DNA of 64,000 nucleotides from Ovoidimarina sediminis. GTDB lineage: Bacteria; Pseudomonadota; Alphaproteobacteria; Rhodobacterales; Rhodobacteraceae. The stretch lies in NCBI RefSeq assembly GCF_032586175.1, contig NZ_JAWHTE010000001.1, positions 525,605 through 589,604 of the forward strand. Direction: 5' to 3'. Positions 35,337 to 44,595 of this stretch are shown piece after piece. The notes under the pieces were generated by a model that worked only from the letters and a program-made list of their open reading frames with translations, ran no database searches and was not told the DNA's origin. The position numbers were made by a program, and so were the translations under genes. Within the stretch, counting starts at the first letter, position 1. Each line of letters opens with the position of its first letter.

Positions 35337-37115
35337 CTAAAGCGGCCAGATCACCGGGATCAGGGCCGAGGCCAGAAGCCCCACGCTCAGATTCAGCGGA
35401 ACCCCCACCTTCAGGAAATCGGTGAACCGGTACCCGCCTGGCCCATAGACCAGCATGTTCGTCTGATAGCCGATGGGCGTGGCGAAACTCGCGCTCGCCG
35501 CCACCATCACCGCGATCACAAGAGGGCGGGGATCGATCCCAAGCGCCGTGGCCAGCCCGATGGCGATCGGCGTCACCACAACCGCCACCGCGTTGTTCGA
35601 TACAAGCTCCGTCAGGATCGAGGTCAGAAGATAGATCGACCAGACCAATACGAAAGGCGGCAGGCCCATCAGATGCGGCGCAGCCGCCTCAACGATCAGC
35701 CGCACGGCACCCGAGGCGTCCAGCGCGGCCCCGATCGACAGCATTGCGAAGATCAGCGCCAGAAGCCGGCCGTCCACCACGCCGAATGCCTCGTCGGCAT
35801 CGATGCAGCGGGTCAGAAACACCACAGCCACCGCGATTACCGCCAGCATCAGGATCGGCGCGACGTTCAGCGCAGCGAGCCCCACGATGGCGAGAAGTGC
35901 GAGGATCGCGATCGGCGCATGCTGCCGCCGGTAGGCCCGCGCCGAGGGCTGCGCCACGTCCAGAAGCTGCATGTCGCTCGCCAGCCGCTGGATGTCCTCC
36001 GGCGCCCCCTCCAGCAACAGCGTATCGCCCACCTGCACCACAAGGTCGTCAAGCTGCCGCCCGATATTCTGCGACCGCCGGTGCACCGCCAGCGGATAGA
36101 CACCGTAGCGCCGTCTCAGGCGCAGCGATCCCAGCGACCGCCCCACCATCCGCGCGCCGGGGGTGATCAGCACCTCGACCGTCGTCGTCTCCACCGAACT
36201 CAGCTTGTCGACGGATCGCACCGATTTGTTCTGCTGAAGCCCCAGAAGCTCGTCCATCTGCGTCCGCAGCACCACCCGGTCCCCGGGCTCCAGCGTCACG
36301 GGCCCGAGGTTCCGCCTCAGCGACGCATCCCCTCTCAGCACATCGATCAGCCGAACCCCGTCGCGCTTGAACAGGTCCACCTCCGTCACCTTCTGGCCGA
36401 TCAGCGGGCTGTCCTCGGGAATCGCGACCTCGGTGAAGAACTTCATCTTCGCCCGGTTCGACAGAAGGTCGGCCATCGACGACCGCTCCGGCAACAGCCG
36501 CCGCCCGAAAACGACCAGATAGATCATCCCCCAGGCCACCAGCACGACGGCCAGCGGCGTCACCTCGAAGATCGTGAAGGGCTCAAGCCCGTTCGCCCGC
36601 GCCACCCCGTCGACCAGCAGGTTGGTCGAGGTCCCGATCAGCGTCAGCGTCCCGCCGAGGATCGCCCCGTAACTCAGGGGAATCAGCAACTTGGAAGCGG
36701 ATGTTGAAAGCCGCCGCGCCAGTTGCACGAACACCGGGATCATCACCACCACGACCGGCGTGTTCGACACGATCGCCGATGACAGGATCACGAAGCCCAT
36801 CAGAAAGGCGATCGCCGTCTTGGGCCGCACCGCCGCCTGCCGCTCCGCCTGGCCCGTGAACCAGTCGAGGGCCCCGGTCCGCACCAGCGCCCCCATCACG
36901 ATGAACATCGCGGCAATCGTCCAGGGTGCGGGGTTCGACAGAACCTCCAGCGCCTCCTGATAGGGCAGAATGCCGGTGCCCAGCATCACCGCCGCCCCGC
37001 CGATGGCCACCACCTCCGCGGGATACCGCTCGCGCACGAACAGCACGAACATCGCCATCACGACGGCCAGCGCCACGAAGGGCTCAGCGGCAGGAGAAAG
37101 AAGCGATCCGGTCAT
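35337..37115 (-). CDS. SLC13/DASS family permease with TrkA-C domains
   Basis: 592 residues. Two halves of about five to six membrane helices (VALAVVMAMFVLFVRERYPA onward, and SNTPVVVVMIPVFVQLARRL; in the second half SNNAVAVVVTPIAIGLATAL) flank a soluble central part (residues 180-390) with two RCK_C/TrkA-C domains, such as LIGQKVTEVDLFKRDGVRL and MVGRSLGSLRLRRRYGVYPL. It likely carries dicarboxylates or sulfate. The start ATG 37115 sits one base after the upstream gene's TGA, so coupled translation is likely; ATG 37130 is an alternative. Confidence 0.87.
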   Translation of the reverse strand: MTGSLLSPAAEPFVALAVVMAMFVLFVRERYPAEVVAIGGAAVMLGTGILPYQEALEVLSNPAPWTIAAMFIVMGALVRTGALDWFTGQAERQAAVRPKTAIAFLMGFVILSSAIVSNTPVVVVMIPVFVQLARRLSTSASKLLIPLSYGAILGGTLTLIGTSTNLLVDGVARANGLEPFTIFEVTPLAVVLVAWGMIYLVVFGRRLLPERSSMADLLSNRAKMKFFTEVAIPEDSPLIGQKVTEVDLFKRDGVRLIDVLRGDASLRRNLGPVTLEPGDRVVLRTQMDELLGLQQNKSVRSVDKLSSVETTTVEVLITPGARMVGRSLGSLRLRRRYGVYPLAVHRRSQNIGRQLDDLVVQVGDTLLLEGAPEDIQRLASDMQLLDVAQPSARAYRRQHAPIAILALLAIVGLAALNVAPILMLAVIAVAVVFLTRCIDADEAFGVVDGRLLALIFAMLSIGAALDASGAVRLIVEAAAPHLMGLPPFVLVWSIYLLTSILTELVSNNAVAVVVTPIAIGLATALGIDPRPLVIAVMVAASASFATPIGYQTNMLVYGPGGYRFTDFLKVGVPLNLSVGLLASALIPVIWPL

Positions 37116-37116
37116 C

Positions 37117-38043
37117 TCAGCGCCGATCATCCCGCCGATCGGGGGCGGTTTCAACGGGAACGGGCCGCTTCGGCTGCACAAGCGTAAGGCCCACGAACAT
37201 CAGCGCAAGCGCGGCCCAAAGCCAAGCGGAATACCGTTCGCCCAGCAAAACCATCGCCCAGACCACGCCGAACCCCGTCACCAGATAGGCCACCTGCGCG
37301 GCAAACACCGCGCCCGCCCGCCCCAGAAGCCAGACATAAACGGCATAAATCACGGCGTGGATCACCGACGATGCGGCCAGCGCCGCCTCGGGTGCCCCGG
37401 GCGCGGCAAACGGGTTGACCCAGTGGCCGCTCAGCACCGCCAGGGGCGCGGCAAGGATCACCCCCACGACAGAGGCCCCCAGCAACAGCCGCACAGGCCC
37501 CACCCCGGCCGTTCCCCAGCGCGCAACCACGTTCCCTTCAAGCCCGTAGAAGAACGGCGCGATCATCGCGAGCGGGATGAACGCGATCATCGCCCGCTCC
37601 GGCAGGCTCGCCTCCGGCCCCACGATCAGGATCACCGCGCCCACGCCGCACATAAGCCCCGCGAACCGCCGCAGGCTGAACCGCTCGAGCCCCATGACCA
37701 GCGCGATCGGAAAGGCGAACATCGGCACCAGCGAAATGATGATCGACAGAAGCCCCGCAGGCAGGTGCACCGCGGCGGCGTAGGAGGCCGAATTGGGCAG
37801 GATCGTCCCCAGAAGCGCGATCACCGTGTACATCCGGATCTGCGCAAGCCCCATCGGCAGGGTCTTGCCCTGAAAGAACGTGATCGCACCCAGGATCAGA
37901 ACCGCGATAAAAAGCTGCCAGAAAACTAGGCCCAGGGGCTGATGCCCGGTGCTGACGACGATCTTCGACAAGGGCATGGTCGATCCCCACCCCGCCCCCA
38001 GAAGGACAAGCACGAGGAACAGGCCAAACGTCTCCCGGCTCAT
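37117..38043 (-). CDS. EamA/DMT family transporter
   Basis: 308 residues, ten hydrophobic helices in two EamA repeats. The first starts with LLGAGWGSTMPLSKIVVSTG, the second has GLEGNVVARWGTAGVGPVRL. Drug/metabolite superfamily exporters move amino acids, nucleobases or other metabolites across the inner membrane. It overlaps the phosphodiesterase gene by 4 bases upstream and is followed immediately by the SLC13 gene, so the three form one transcription unit. Confidence 0.88.
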   Translation of the reverse strand: MSRETFGLFLVLVLLGAGWGSTMPLSKIVVSTGHQPLGLVFWQLFIAVLILGAITFFQGKTLPMGLAQIRMYTVIALLGTILPNSASYAAAVHLPAGLLSIIISLVPMFAFPIALVMGLERFSLRRFAGLMCGVGAVILIVGPEASLPERAMIAFIPLAMIAPFFYGLEGNVVARWGTAGVGPVRLLLGASVVGVILAAPLAVLSGHWVNPFAAPGAPEAALAASSVIHAVIYAVYVWLLGRAGAVFAAQVAYLVTGFGVVWAMVLLGERYSAWLWAALALMFVGLTLVQPKRPVPVETAPDRRDDRR

Positions 38044-38852
38044 CCCGGCGACGGCGACAAAAGCCCACCCTCACGCACCGGCACCACGCTCACCGCCCGG
38101 CCCGTCCGGTCTTCGGTCTCGACCAGAAGGCCCGACAGCGTCGCCTCCCCCGCCGCGGGGCTGAACCGCCCCCGCGACATGCCGGTGACGAAGCGGCGCA
38201 GGGGCTCTGCCGTATCCATCCCGATGACCGAATTGTAATCGCCGCACATCCCCGCATCGGTCATATAGGCCGTGCCGCCCGGCAGGATCATCGCATCCGC
38301 TGTCGGCACATGGGTGTGGCTTCCCACGACAACGCTTGCCCGCCCGTCGCAGTAATGGCCCACCGCCATCTTCTCGCTCGTCGCCTCGCAATGGATGTCG
38401 ACGAGGCTCGCCTGCACCAGCCCCCCGCGCGGATGGGCCTTCAGAACGGTGTCGAGTGCGCTGAACGGGTCCGCGAAGGGCCGCTTCATGAACACCTGCC
38501 CCAGAACCTGCGCCACAAGAACCTTGCGCCCCCCCGGCGCATCGTACACCCGCGCCCCGGCCCCCGGTGCATCCTTGGCGAAGTTGAGCGGCCGCAGGAT
38601 GCGCGGCTCCTTCCCGATGAACTCCAGCATATCGCGCTGATCGAAGGCATGATCGCCCAGAACGATGACATCCGCCCCGGCCTCCAGAAGCGTCTGCGCA
38701 TGGCCCGCCGACAGCCCGACGCCCGAGGTCGCGTTTTCACCGTTCACGACGCAGAAATCGGCCTTGAGCCGCGCGCGCAGATCCTTGAGCCGCCCGCTCA
38801 CCGCGGCCCGCCCGGACCGCCCCACAACATCGCCGAGATACAGAAGTTTCAT
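38040..38852 (-). CDS. YmdB-type metallophosphoesterase (TIGR00282)
   Basis: 270 residues. MKLLYLGDVVGRSGRAAVSG, NGENATSGVGLS, LGDHAFDQRDML and GSHTHVPTADAMILPGGTAY carry the metal ligands of this family. Homologues are cyclic-nucleotide phosphodiesterases in Bacillus and relatives, and act on 2'3'-cNMPs in vitro. Here it lies between 5-FCL and EamA genes. The family often sits beside 5-formyltetrahydrofolate cyclo-ligase in alphaproteobacteria, consistent with the neighbour upstream. Confidence 0.9.
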   Translation of the reverse strand: MKLLYLGDVVGRSGRAAVSGRLKDLRARLKADFCVVNGENATSGVGLSAGHAQTLLEAGADVIVLGDHAFDQRDMLEFIGKEPRILRPLNFAKDAPGAGARVYDAPGGRKVLVAQVLGQVFMKRPFADPFSALDTVLKAHPRGGLVQASLVDIHCEATSEKMAVGHYCDGRASVVVGSHTHVPTADAMILPGGTAYMTDAGMCGDYNSVIGMDTAEPLRRFVTGMSRGRFSPAAGEATLSGLLVETEDRTGRAVSVVPVREGGLLSPSPG

Positions 38853-38905
38853 GCCCGAGGCCTATGGCGCACCCGGGTCAAGAGCAAGCGGTTTCGATAC
38901 CGAAG

Positions 38906-39475
38906 CTAAGGCCCCAAGCCGCCCCACCGCCGCACGCCCGCCTCCGTCACCACCGCGTCAAGCCGCTGATCCGTGGCTTCCCGCGGCAAGGCCTCGGCCC
39001 GCTGCGCCTCATAAGCAAAGCCCACGGCCAGCACCGGCCCACGGGCCTTCAGGCGCTCCAGCGTCCGGTCATAGAAGCCTCCGCCATAGCCAAGCCGCCC
39101 GCCGTCATCGTCGAAGGCCACCAGGGGCACGATCAGCACCCTGGGCACCACCTCTTCGGCCTCCGCCGGCACGCACGCCCCGAACGGGCCGTCGATCAGC
39201 GCACAGCCGGGCCGCCAGCGGTGGAAGGTCAGGGGCAGCCCCGCGCCCTCGATGACCGGCACGCCCACCGGCCCCGCCCAGTCGGCCATCACCGGCACGG
39301 GGTCGATCTCCGTGCGGATCGGCAGGTATCCCGACAGCGCCACCCCCGCCCCGGCCTCACGCAAAACATCCCGAAGCGCCGCCTGCGCGGGCGCCGGATC
39401 GACCACCCCATGCGCGCCCCTCCGCCGCGCAAAGGCCGCCGTCCGCGCCGCCGCCTTCTCCTCGGCGAGGCTCAC
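38906..39475 (-). CDS. 5-formyltetrahydrofolate cyclo-ligase
   Basis: 189 residues of the 5-FCL family. LSGYLPIRTEIDPVPVMADW, then LIVPLVAFDDDGGRLGYGGG and FYDRTLERLKARGPVLAVGF, are the signature segments. It converts 5-formyl-THF to 5,10-methenyl-THF with ATP in the cytoplasm. A GTG start overlaps the mgtE stop (GTGA). In many bacteria this gene neighbours 6S RNA and zapA, but here it is separated from zapA by 30 kb. Confidence 0.93.
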   Translation of the reverse strand: MSLAEEKAAARTAAFARRRGAHGVVDPAPAQAALRDVLREAGAGVALSGYLPIRTEIDPVPVMADWAGPVGVPVIEGAGLPLTFHRWRPGCALIDGPFGACVPAEAEEVVPRVLIVPLVAFDDDGGRLGYGGGFYDRTLERLKARGPVLAVGFAYEAQRAEALPREATDQRLDAVVTEAGVRRWGGLGP

Positions 39476-40860
39476 AGCAACACCACCACGGCAAGGCCCA
39501 GGAAGGCGAAGAAGCCCACCACATCCGTTACCGTCGTCACGAAGGCGCCCGAGGCCAGCGCCGGGTCCACGCCCACCCGCTCCAGGATCACCGGAATCCC
39601 GATCCCCGCCAGCCCCGCCACCACGAGGTTCACCACCATCGCCACGCCGATCACGACGCCCAGCATCGGCATCCCGAACCAGATCACCCCCACGATCCCC
39701 ATGATCACCGCGAAGGCCATGCCGTTCAGAAGCCCGACCGTCGCCTCACGCCGGATCACCCGCCAGACGTTCGAACCGGTCAGGTCGCGCGTCGCGATCG
39801 CCCGCACCGCCACGGTCAGCGCCTGCGTCCCCGCGTTCCCGCCCATCGACGCCACGATGGGCATCAGCACCGCCAGCGCCACGATCTGCGCCAGCGCCGC
39901 CTCGAACTGCGCAATCACGAGGCTCGCCACGATCGCGGTGACAAGGTTCACCGCAAGCCAGGGAAACCGCCCCCTCACGATCTCCCGCACGCTCGACGAC
40001 ATCGAACCGCCGTCCTCGCCCACACCGGCCAGGCGCAGGATGTCCTCCTCGTGCTCCTCGTCCAGCACGATCATCGCGTCGTCGATCGTGATCATCCCCA
40101 CAAGCCGCCCGTCATCGTCGACCACGGGGGCGGAAATCAGGTGATACTGGTTGAATGCATAGGCCACGTCGCCCTCGTCCTGGTCGACGGGGATCGTGCG
40201 GAAACTGTCTTCCAGGATGCTGCGCAGCTCGGTCGCGCGTGGCGATCCCATGATCTTGCCCAGCGTCACGTATCCCGTGGGCCGGTGCCGCGGATCGACA
40301 AGGATCACGTGATAGAAATCGTCGGGCAGATCGTCATGCGCCCGCATGTGGTCGATCGCCTGGCCCACGTTCCAGTGCTCGGGAACGGCCACGACCTCCC
40401 GCTGCATCATCCGGCCCGCTGAAAACTCCGGATAGCTCAGCGCCTGGACGATCGCCACCCGGTCGGCATCGTCAAGCGCTTCCAGAAGCGCCTCCTGCTC
40501 CGGCTCGTCGAGGTCTTCCAGAAGGTCGACCACATCGTCCGATTCCAGCTCCCGCAGCGCCTCGCCCAGCGCCGTGGCCGGCAGAAGCCCGATCACCTCC
40601 TCGCGCAAGCCCTCGTCCAGTTCCGACAGAACCTCGCCATCCACGATATCGGGCGCCAGCCCCAGAAGATCGCGCCGCTGCTCGGGCGAGATCTGTTCCA
40701 GGAAGTCCGCGATATCGGCCTCGTGCAGGTCTTCGAGCCGCGCGCGCAGCGCATCGCCGTCGCCCGCCTCCACGATCTCGGCCACGTCCCGGAACAGCCG
40801 TTCGTCCAGGCGGTAATCGTCGCGCTCGGGCGCCTCGGTCTCGATCGTTTCGTCGTTCAT
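39472..40860 (-). CDS. mgtE: Magnesium transporter MgtE
   Basis: 462 residues. An acidic N-domain (LEDLHEADIADFLEQISPEQ, helical repeats to about residue 130) is followed by a CBS pair (about residues 140-260, with HVILVDPRHRPTGYVTLGKI and VVDDDGRLVGMITIDDAMIV). A C-terminal five-helix membrane domain contains VLMPIVASMGGNAGTQALTV. CBS and N domains close the channel when magnesium is high. It heads the mgtE-5-FCL-phosphodiesterase-EamA-SLC13 block. Confidence 0.95.
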   Translation of the reverse strand: MNDETIETEAPERDDYRLDERLFRDVAEIVEAGDGDALRARLEDLHEADIADFLEQISPEQRRDLLGLAPDIVDGEVLSELDEGLREEVIGLLPATALGEALRELESDDVVDLLEDLDEPEQEALLEALDDADRVAIVQALSYPEFSAGRMMQREVVAVPEHWNVGQAIDHMRAHDDLPDDFYHVILVDPRHRPTGYVTLGKIMGSPRATELRSILEDSFRTIPVDQDEGDVAYAFNQYHLISAPVVDDDGRLVGMITIDDAMIVLDEEHEEDILRLAGVGEDGGSMSSSVREIVRGRFPWLAVNLVTAIVASLVIAQFEAALAQIVALAVLMPIVASMGGNAGTQALTVAVRAIATRDLTGSNVWRVIRREATVGLLNGMAFAVIMGIVGVIWFGMPMLGVVIGVAMVVNLVVAGLAGIGIPVILERVGVDPALASGAFVTTVTDVVGFFAFLGLAVVVLL

Positions 40861-40971
40861 CGCCCGCCCTCAACACGCCTGAAGTGCCGGGACCATAGGC
40901 GAAGGTCTTTCAAGAAAACAGGGGGGCTCCGGCGATTTACGCGCCCCGGCCGCCGCACTACGCTCCGCCCC

Positions 40972-42264
40972 ATGACAGACGTGATCCTGATCCTCGGCCA
41001 GACCCTGGTTTTCGGCGCCTCGCCGCTCGAAGAGGGGCCCGGCGCCGCCCGCCACGACCGCCGGGGCGCGGTTGCAATCTCGGGCGGCCGGATCCTCGCC
41101 ACGGGGCCCGCCGACGATCTGCGCGCCGCCTATCCTGAAGCGGAAACAAGGAATTACGGCGAAGCGCTCATCCTCCCGGGCTTCGTCGATGCCCACGCCC
41201 ACTACCCCCAGACGGCGATCATCGCCTCCTGGGGCAAGCGCCTGATCGACTGGCTGAACACCTACACCTTCCCCGAAGAGATGCGCTTTTCCGATCCTGC
41301 CTACGCCGCCGAGATCGCGGGTCGCTACCTCGACATCCTCATCCGGAACGGCACCACCACAGTCGCCACCTACTGCACGATCCACCCGGGCTCGGTCGAT
41401 GCGATCTTCACCGCCGCCGAGGCCCGCGGCATGCGCATCGCCGCCGGCAAGACCTGCATGGACAGGAACGCCCCCGACGGCCTCCGCGACACCGCCCAAT
41501 CGGCCTATGACGACTCGAAATCCCTGCTGGACCGCTGGCACGGCCGGGGCCGCGCGGCCTACGTCATCACCCCCCGCTTCTCCCCAACCTCGACGCCGGA
41601 ACAGCTCTCCGCCCTGGGCGCGCTCTGGGCCGAACACCCCGACTGCCTGATGCAGACCCATCTTTCCGAACAGCCCGACGAGATCGCCTGGGTCCGCTCC
41701 CTCTTTCCCAACGCCCGCGATTACCTCGACACCTACGAGGCGCACGGTCTGCTGGGCCGGAACGCCATGTTCGGCCACGCGATCCACCTCGAACCCCGCG
41801 AACGCGATCGCCTGCGCGAAACCGGCGCGGCACTGATCCACTGCCCGACCTCGAACACCTTCATCGGCTCGGGCCTCTTCGACATAGGGCTGGCCCGCGC
41901 ACTCCCCGTGGGGCTCGCCACCGATACCGGCGGCGGCTCGTCCTTCTCGATGCTCCGCACGATGGCCGCGGCCTATGAAATCGCGCAACTGCGCGGCCAG
42001 GCCCTCCACCCCGCCGATCTGATCTGGCTCGCCACAGAAGGCTCCGCCCGCGCCATGCGGATGGAGGACAGGATCGGCACCCTCGCCCCGGGCTCCGAAG
42101 CCGATCTCACCATCCTCGATCTCGCCTCCACCCCTGCCATCGCCCAGGCGACCGCCCGCGCGGGCACGATCTGGGAGGCGCTCTTCCCGACCATCATGAT
42201 GGGCGACGACAGGGCGATCCAAGCGGTCTGGGTCGGTGGATCAGAGGTGTCGACCACCGCCTGA
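40972..42264 (+). CDS. guaD: Guanine deaminase
   Basis: 430 residues of the amidohydrolase superfamily. The zinc ligands lie in GFVDAHAHYPQ (His75, His77), QTHLSEQPDE and the GHAIHLEPRE segment, with the Asp in ATDTGGGSSFS. HAHYPQTAIIASWGKRLIDW matches guanine deaminases, which turn guanine to xanthine with release of ammonia, feeding purine degradation. The frame opens far upstream; ATG 40972 gives the family-like start MTDVILILGQTLVFGASPLE. Confidence 0.92.
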   Translation: MTDVILILGQTLVFGASPLEEGPGAARHDRRGAVAISGGRILATGPADDLRAAYPEAETRNYGEALILPGFVDAHAHYPQTAIIASWGKRLIDWLNTYTFPEEMRFSDPAYAAEIAGRYLDILIRNGTTTVATYCTIHPGSVDAIFTAAEARGMRIAAGKTCMDRNAPDGLRDTAQSAYDDSKSLLDRWHGRGRAAYVITPRFSPTSTPEQLSALGALWAEHPDCLMQTHLSEQPDEIAWVRSLFPNARDYLDTYEAHGLLGRNAMFGHAIHLEPRERDRLRETGAALIHCPTSNTFIGSGLFDIGLARALPVGLATDTGGGSSFSMLRTMAAAYEIAQLRGQALHPADLIWLATEGSARAMRMEDRIGTLAPGSEADLTILDLASTPAIAQATARAGTIWEALFPTIMMGDDRAIQAVWVGGSEVSTTA

Positions 42265-42360
42265 CAAAGGCCCTTGGCGTGAACAGCGGCGAAGCCGCCA
42301 CGCCATCGCCAGACCGCCCCCGTCTGGCGATGGCGTGGCTTGTCTCTCATGCGCCCGCGC

Positions 42361-42828
42361 TCACCACCCCCACGCCTCGAGCCCGAACTCCGGATCCCGC
42401 GCGGCATGCGCCCTCAGTGCCGCATGGCGCGCGAATTTCTGGATCATCACCTTCCGCCGCGCGGGCGCGAGCTTCGCCTCTTCCGCCATCCGCACGATCT
42501 CGGCATCATAGGCATCCGCGATGATAAGTCCCGTCTCCATCGGCAAAAGCTCGGTCGGAAACGCCTCGTCCACCGCCCAGAAAAACCGGTCGCACCACTC
42601 CAGATAGCCCTGCCATTTCCCGTCCGAGGTAAAATCCGCCCGGCTCGACTTGCATTCGATCACCCAGATCTCGCCCTTCGGCCCCAGGCCCATCACGTCC
42701 ACCCGCAGCCCCCGCGCGGGCGTCAGCTCCTCGACGCTGACGAAATCAAGCGCCGCGAGGTGCCGGCAAACACCCCGCGCCAGAAGCTGGCCGGGGCGCG
42801 GGGCGGGGGAAAGCTGATCATCGGGCAT
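42361..42828 (-). CDS. mmcB: MmcB family DNA repair protein
   Basis: 155 residues with a PD-(D/E)xK nuclease-like core, LRVDVMGLGPKGEIWVIECK, followed by the family's SSRADFTSDGKW segment. MmcB proteins act with the ImuAB/DnaE2 or other damage-tolerance pathways in Caulobacter and relatives, where they respond to mitomycin C. The start at 42828 is chosen because the SOS box at 42844-42858 lies just upstream; a start at 42867 would place the box inside the gene. SOS control is expected. Confidence 0.9.
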   Translation of the reverse strand: MPDDQLSPAPRPGQLLARGVCRHLAALDFVSVEELTPARGLRVDVMGLGPKGEIWVIECKSSRADFTSDGKWQGYLEWCDRFFWAVDEAFPTELLPMETGLIIADAYDAEIVRMAEEAKLAPARRKVMIQKFARHAALRAHAARDPEFGLEAWGW

Positions 42829-42843
42829 GATCCCATGATTTGT

Positions 42844-42858
42844 GAACAATAGGTGAAC
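42844..42858 (-). promoter_or_regulatory. LexA/SOS box upstream of mmcB
   Basis: On the minus strand the sequence is GTTC-N7-GTTC (GAAC at 42844-42847 and at 42855-42858 on the plus strand), the alphaproteobacterial SOS box. It is 16 bases upstream of the mmcB start, so LexA binding would cover the promoter. Confidence 0.85.
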
Positions 42859-42877
42859 AAAAAGCAAGGGGCGCGCG

Positions 42878-43498
42878 CTAGCGCAGCACCTTCACGCCCT
42901 CTGCCGTCTCGATCTCGGCCTCGAGCGCGATCTCGGGCCCCGCCTCCAGCACCACGGGCCAGAGGCTTTCAAGCGCGGGAAACGCCGCGCGCAGCCCCGC
43001 CGCCTCGGGATGCGCGATCCTGAGCCGCCTCAGCCGGCACCCCCGGTCGGGCAAAAGATCCGCCGGGTGCAGCGCCCCGTCCCACTGAATGAGCGCGGGC
43101 GCGGCCCCGCCGAACGGCAGGCAACCGGAGCCGGGCACGGCCATCGTCCAGCTGAACTTCCCGCGCTGCAGCGGCACGCCCACGCCCATCCCCGCAGGCG
43201 CGCTTCGCAACGCGGCCTCGAGGTCTTCCGTCCGCGCGATCCAGTTCGTCAGCCGGGGCGTGCCGGCAAACCGGTCGAGGTCGAACCAGCGCGGCCGCCC
43301 GGGATGAGCGGCCTCGGGGTTCACGGCAATCGCTTCCAGGTACATCCCCGGGCCCAGCGACAACAGGCGGTTATGCGTGCCCATCTCCACATGCACGCCG
43401 CCGGGTTCCAGCGTCAGGCCCAGAACCTCTTCCACATGGGCCGTCGCCGCCTCCAGTGTCTCGCCACAGACCGCGAGGTGATCGAATTCAAGCGTCAT
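42878..43498 (-). CDS. VOC superfamily glyoxalase-like protein
   Basis: 206 residues, starting MTLEFDHLAVCGETLEAATA, the opening of the glyoxalase-like domain (PF13468 type). It has HVEMGTHNRLLSLGPGMYLE as the metal-ligand strand and a second half lacking clear ligand residues. Function is unknown; relatives are dioxygenase- or isomerase-like. It is 5 bases downstream of a second VOC gene and in the same operon. Confidence 0.8.
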   Translation of the reverse strand: MTLEFDHLAVCGETLEAATAHVEEVLGLTLEPGGVHVEMGTHNRLLSLGPGMYLEAIAVNPEAAHPGRPRWFDLDRFAGTPRLTNWIARTEDLEAALRSAPAGMGVGVPLQRGKFSWTMAVPGSGCLPFGGAAPALIQWDGALHPADLLPDRGCRLRRLRIAHPEAAGLRAAFPALESLWPVVLEAGPEIALEAEIETAEGVKVLR

Positions 43499-43503
43499 GC
43501 CGC

Positions 43504-43866
43504 CTACCGTGCCTCCCGCGCCGGCTCCCACAATTCGATCGGGTTGCCCTCCGGGTCATAAACCCGCGCAAACCGGCCGATCTCGGGCATGTCCCAGGCG
43601 GGATTGGTCTCCACCGCCACCCCGGCGGCCTCCAGGCCCGCGCGCATCTCGTCCAGGTCGTCGACCCGGAAATTCACCATGAAGGCCCGGTCCGCGGGCC
43701 AGTAATCGCTGTCCTGGGCGAAAAGGCCCAGAACGGCGAAGCCCGCCTCCTGCGGCCAGGGGCCGTTCGCATCGATCGCGAAATGCGTCCTGTACCATTC
43801 GGCCAGCGCCGCGGGGTCCTTCGCGCGGAAGAAAACGCCGCCCGCCCCCATCACACGTCCCGTCAT
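43504..43866 (-). CDS. VOC family protein (glyoxalase/bleomycin resistance fold)
   Basis: 120 residues with one VOC module pair: GGVFFRAKDPAALAEWYRTH and RVYDPEGNPIELWEP at the C-terminus, with AFMVNFRVDDLDEMRAGLEA between them. The ATG overlaps the upstream hydrolase gene's stop (ATGA). It sits between the hydrolase and the other VOC gene. The enzyme activity cannot be told from the sequence. Confidence 0.85.
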   Translation of the reverse strand: MTGRVMGAGGVFFRAKDPAALAEWYRTHFAIDANGPWPQEAGFAVLGLFAQDSDYWPADRAFMVNFRVDDLDEMRAGLEAAGVAVETNPAWDMPEIGRFARVYDPEGNPIELWEPAREAR

Positions 43867-44594
43867 ACGGCCCTCCCGACGAATTTCAGCAGCCGGGCCC
43901 ACAGCTCGGGCTCGGTCCCGAAATCGTAGGCATGTCCCTGCCCGGGGGCAACGAAGAGATCGGCGGGCCGCCCCGCGCGCTCCAGGTCCGCCGCCATGTG
44001 AAGCGTCATCGCCGGGTCGGCGATCTCGTCGGCATCGCCGGTGCTCAGGAACACCGGGCCCCTGTACCGCGCGATCTCGATCGGGCACCCGGGCGCCAGC
44101 CGGTCCTCGTGGCCGGGCCAGATCCAGGCCCGCGCCTCGCCCGCATCGCGCCCGCCGCCAAAGCCCTCCGCCCGCATCCGCTCCGGATCGAACGCGCCGC
44201 GCACCACATCCGACGCGGCATGGGCAGCGACGAAGGGAAGCGTCGCAGGGTCCTCCACCAGCGAGGCGATCAGAAGCGCAAGCTCGCCCCCCTTCGACCA
44301 GCCGAAGAGCCCCGCGCCCCGGCACCTGGGATGCGCGCCAAGCGCCTCCACGGCGTCCAGCGCGCCCTTGATCTCCACCTCCCGGATCGGCCCCGCGCCC
44401 CAGTAATCGCCCTCGCCATAGGCCCAGGGCAGCGCCAGAACGCCCTGCGCGGCAAGGATCGCGGCAAACCGGTGCGCCCAGCCCGCAAACGGGCCTTCCG
44501 ACCCGTGAAGGATCACCACACCCGCCTGATCCCCACCCGCCTCGGGGCCATAGACGGCCCCGTGCGGGTCAAGCATCTCGAGGCTGAGGCCCAT
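43863..44594 (-). CDS. Dienelactone hydrolase-like alpha/beta hydrolase
   Basis: 243 residues. The nucleophile elbow is GLFGWSKGG, the oxyanion side VILHGSEGPFAGW, and the His likely lies in GQGHAYDFGTEPEL. The acid may lie in STGDADEIADPAMTL. The protein resembles acyl-CoA thioesterase/dienelactone hydrolase families; the substrate is not known. It overlaps the VOC gene and the Anbu gene ends 1 base away, so a shared operon is likely. Confidence 0.82.
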   Translation of the reverse strand: MGLSLEMLDPHGAVYGPEAGGDQAGVVILHGSEGPFAGWAHRFAAILAAQGVLALPWAYGEGDYWGAGPIREVEIKGALDAVEALGAHPRCRGAGLFGWSKGGELALLIASLVEDPATLPFVAAHAASDVVRGAFDPERMRAEGFGGGRDAGEARAWIWPGHEDRLAPGCPIEIARYRGPVFLSTGDADEIADPAMTLHMAADLERAGRPADLFVAPGQGHAYDFGTEPELWARLLKFVGRAV

Positions 44595-44595
44595 C

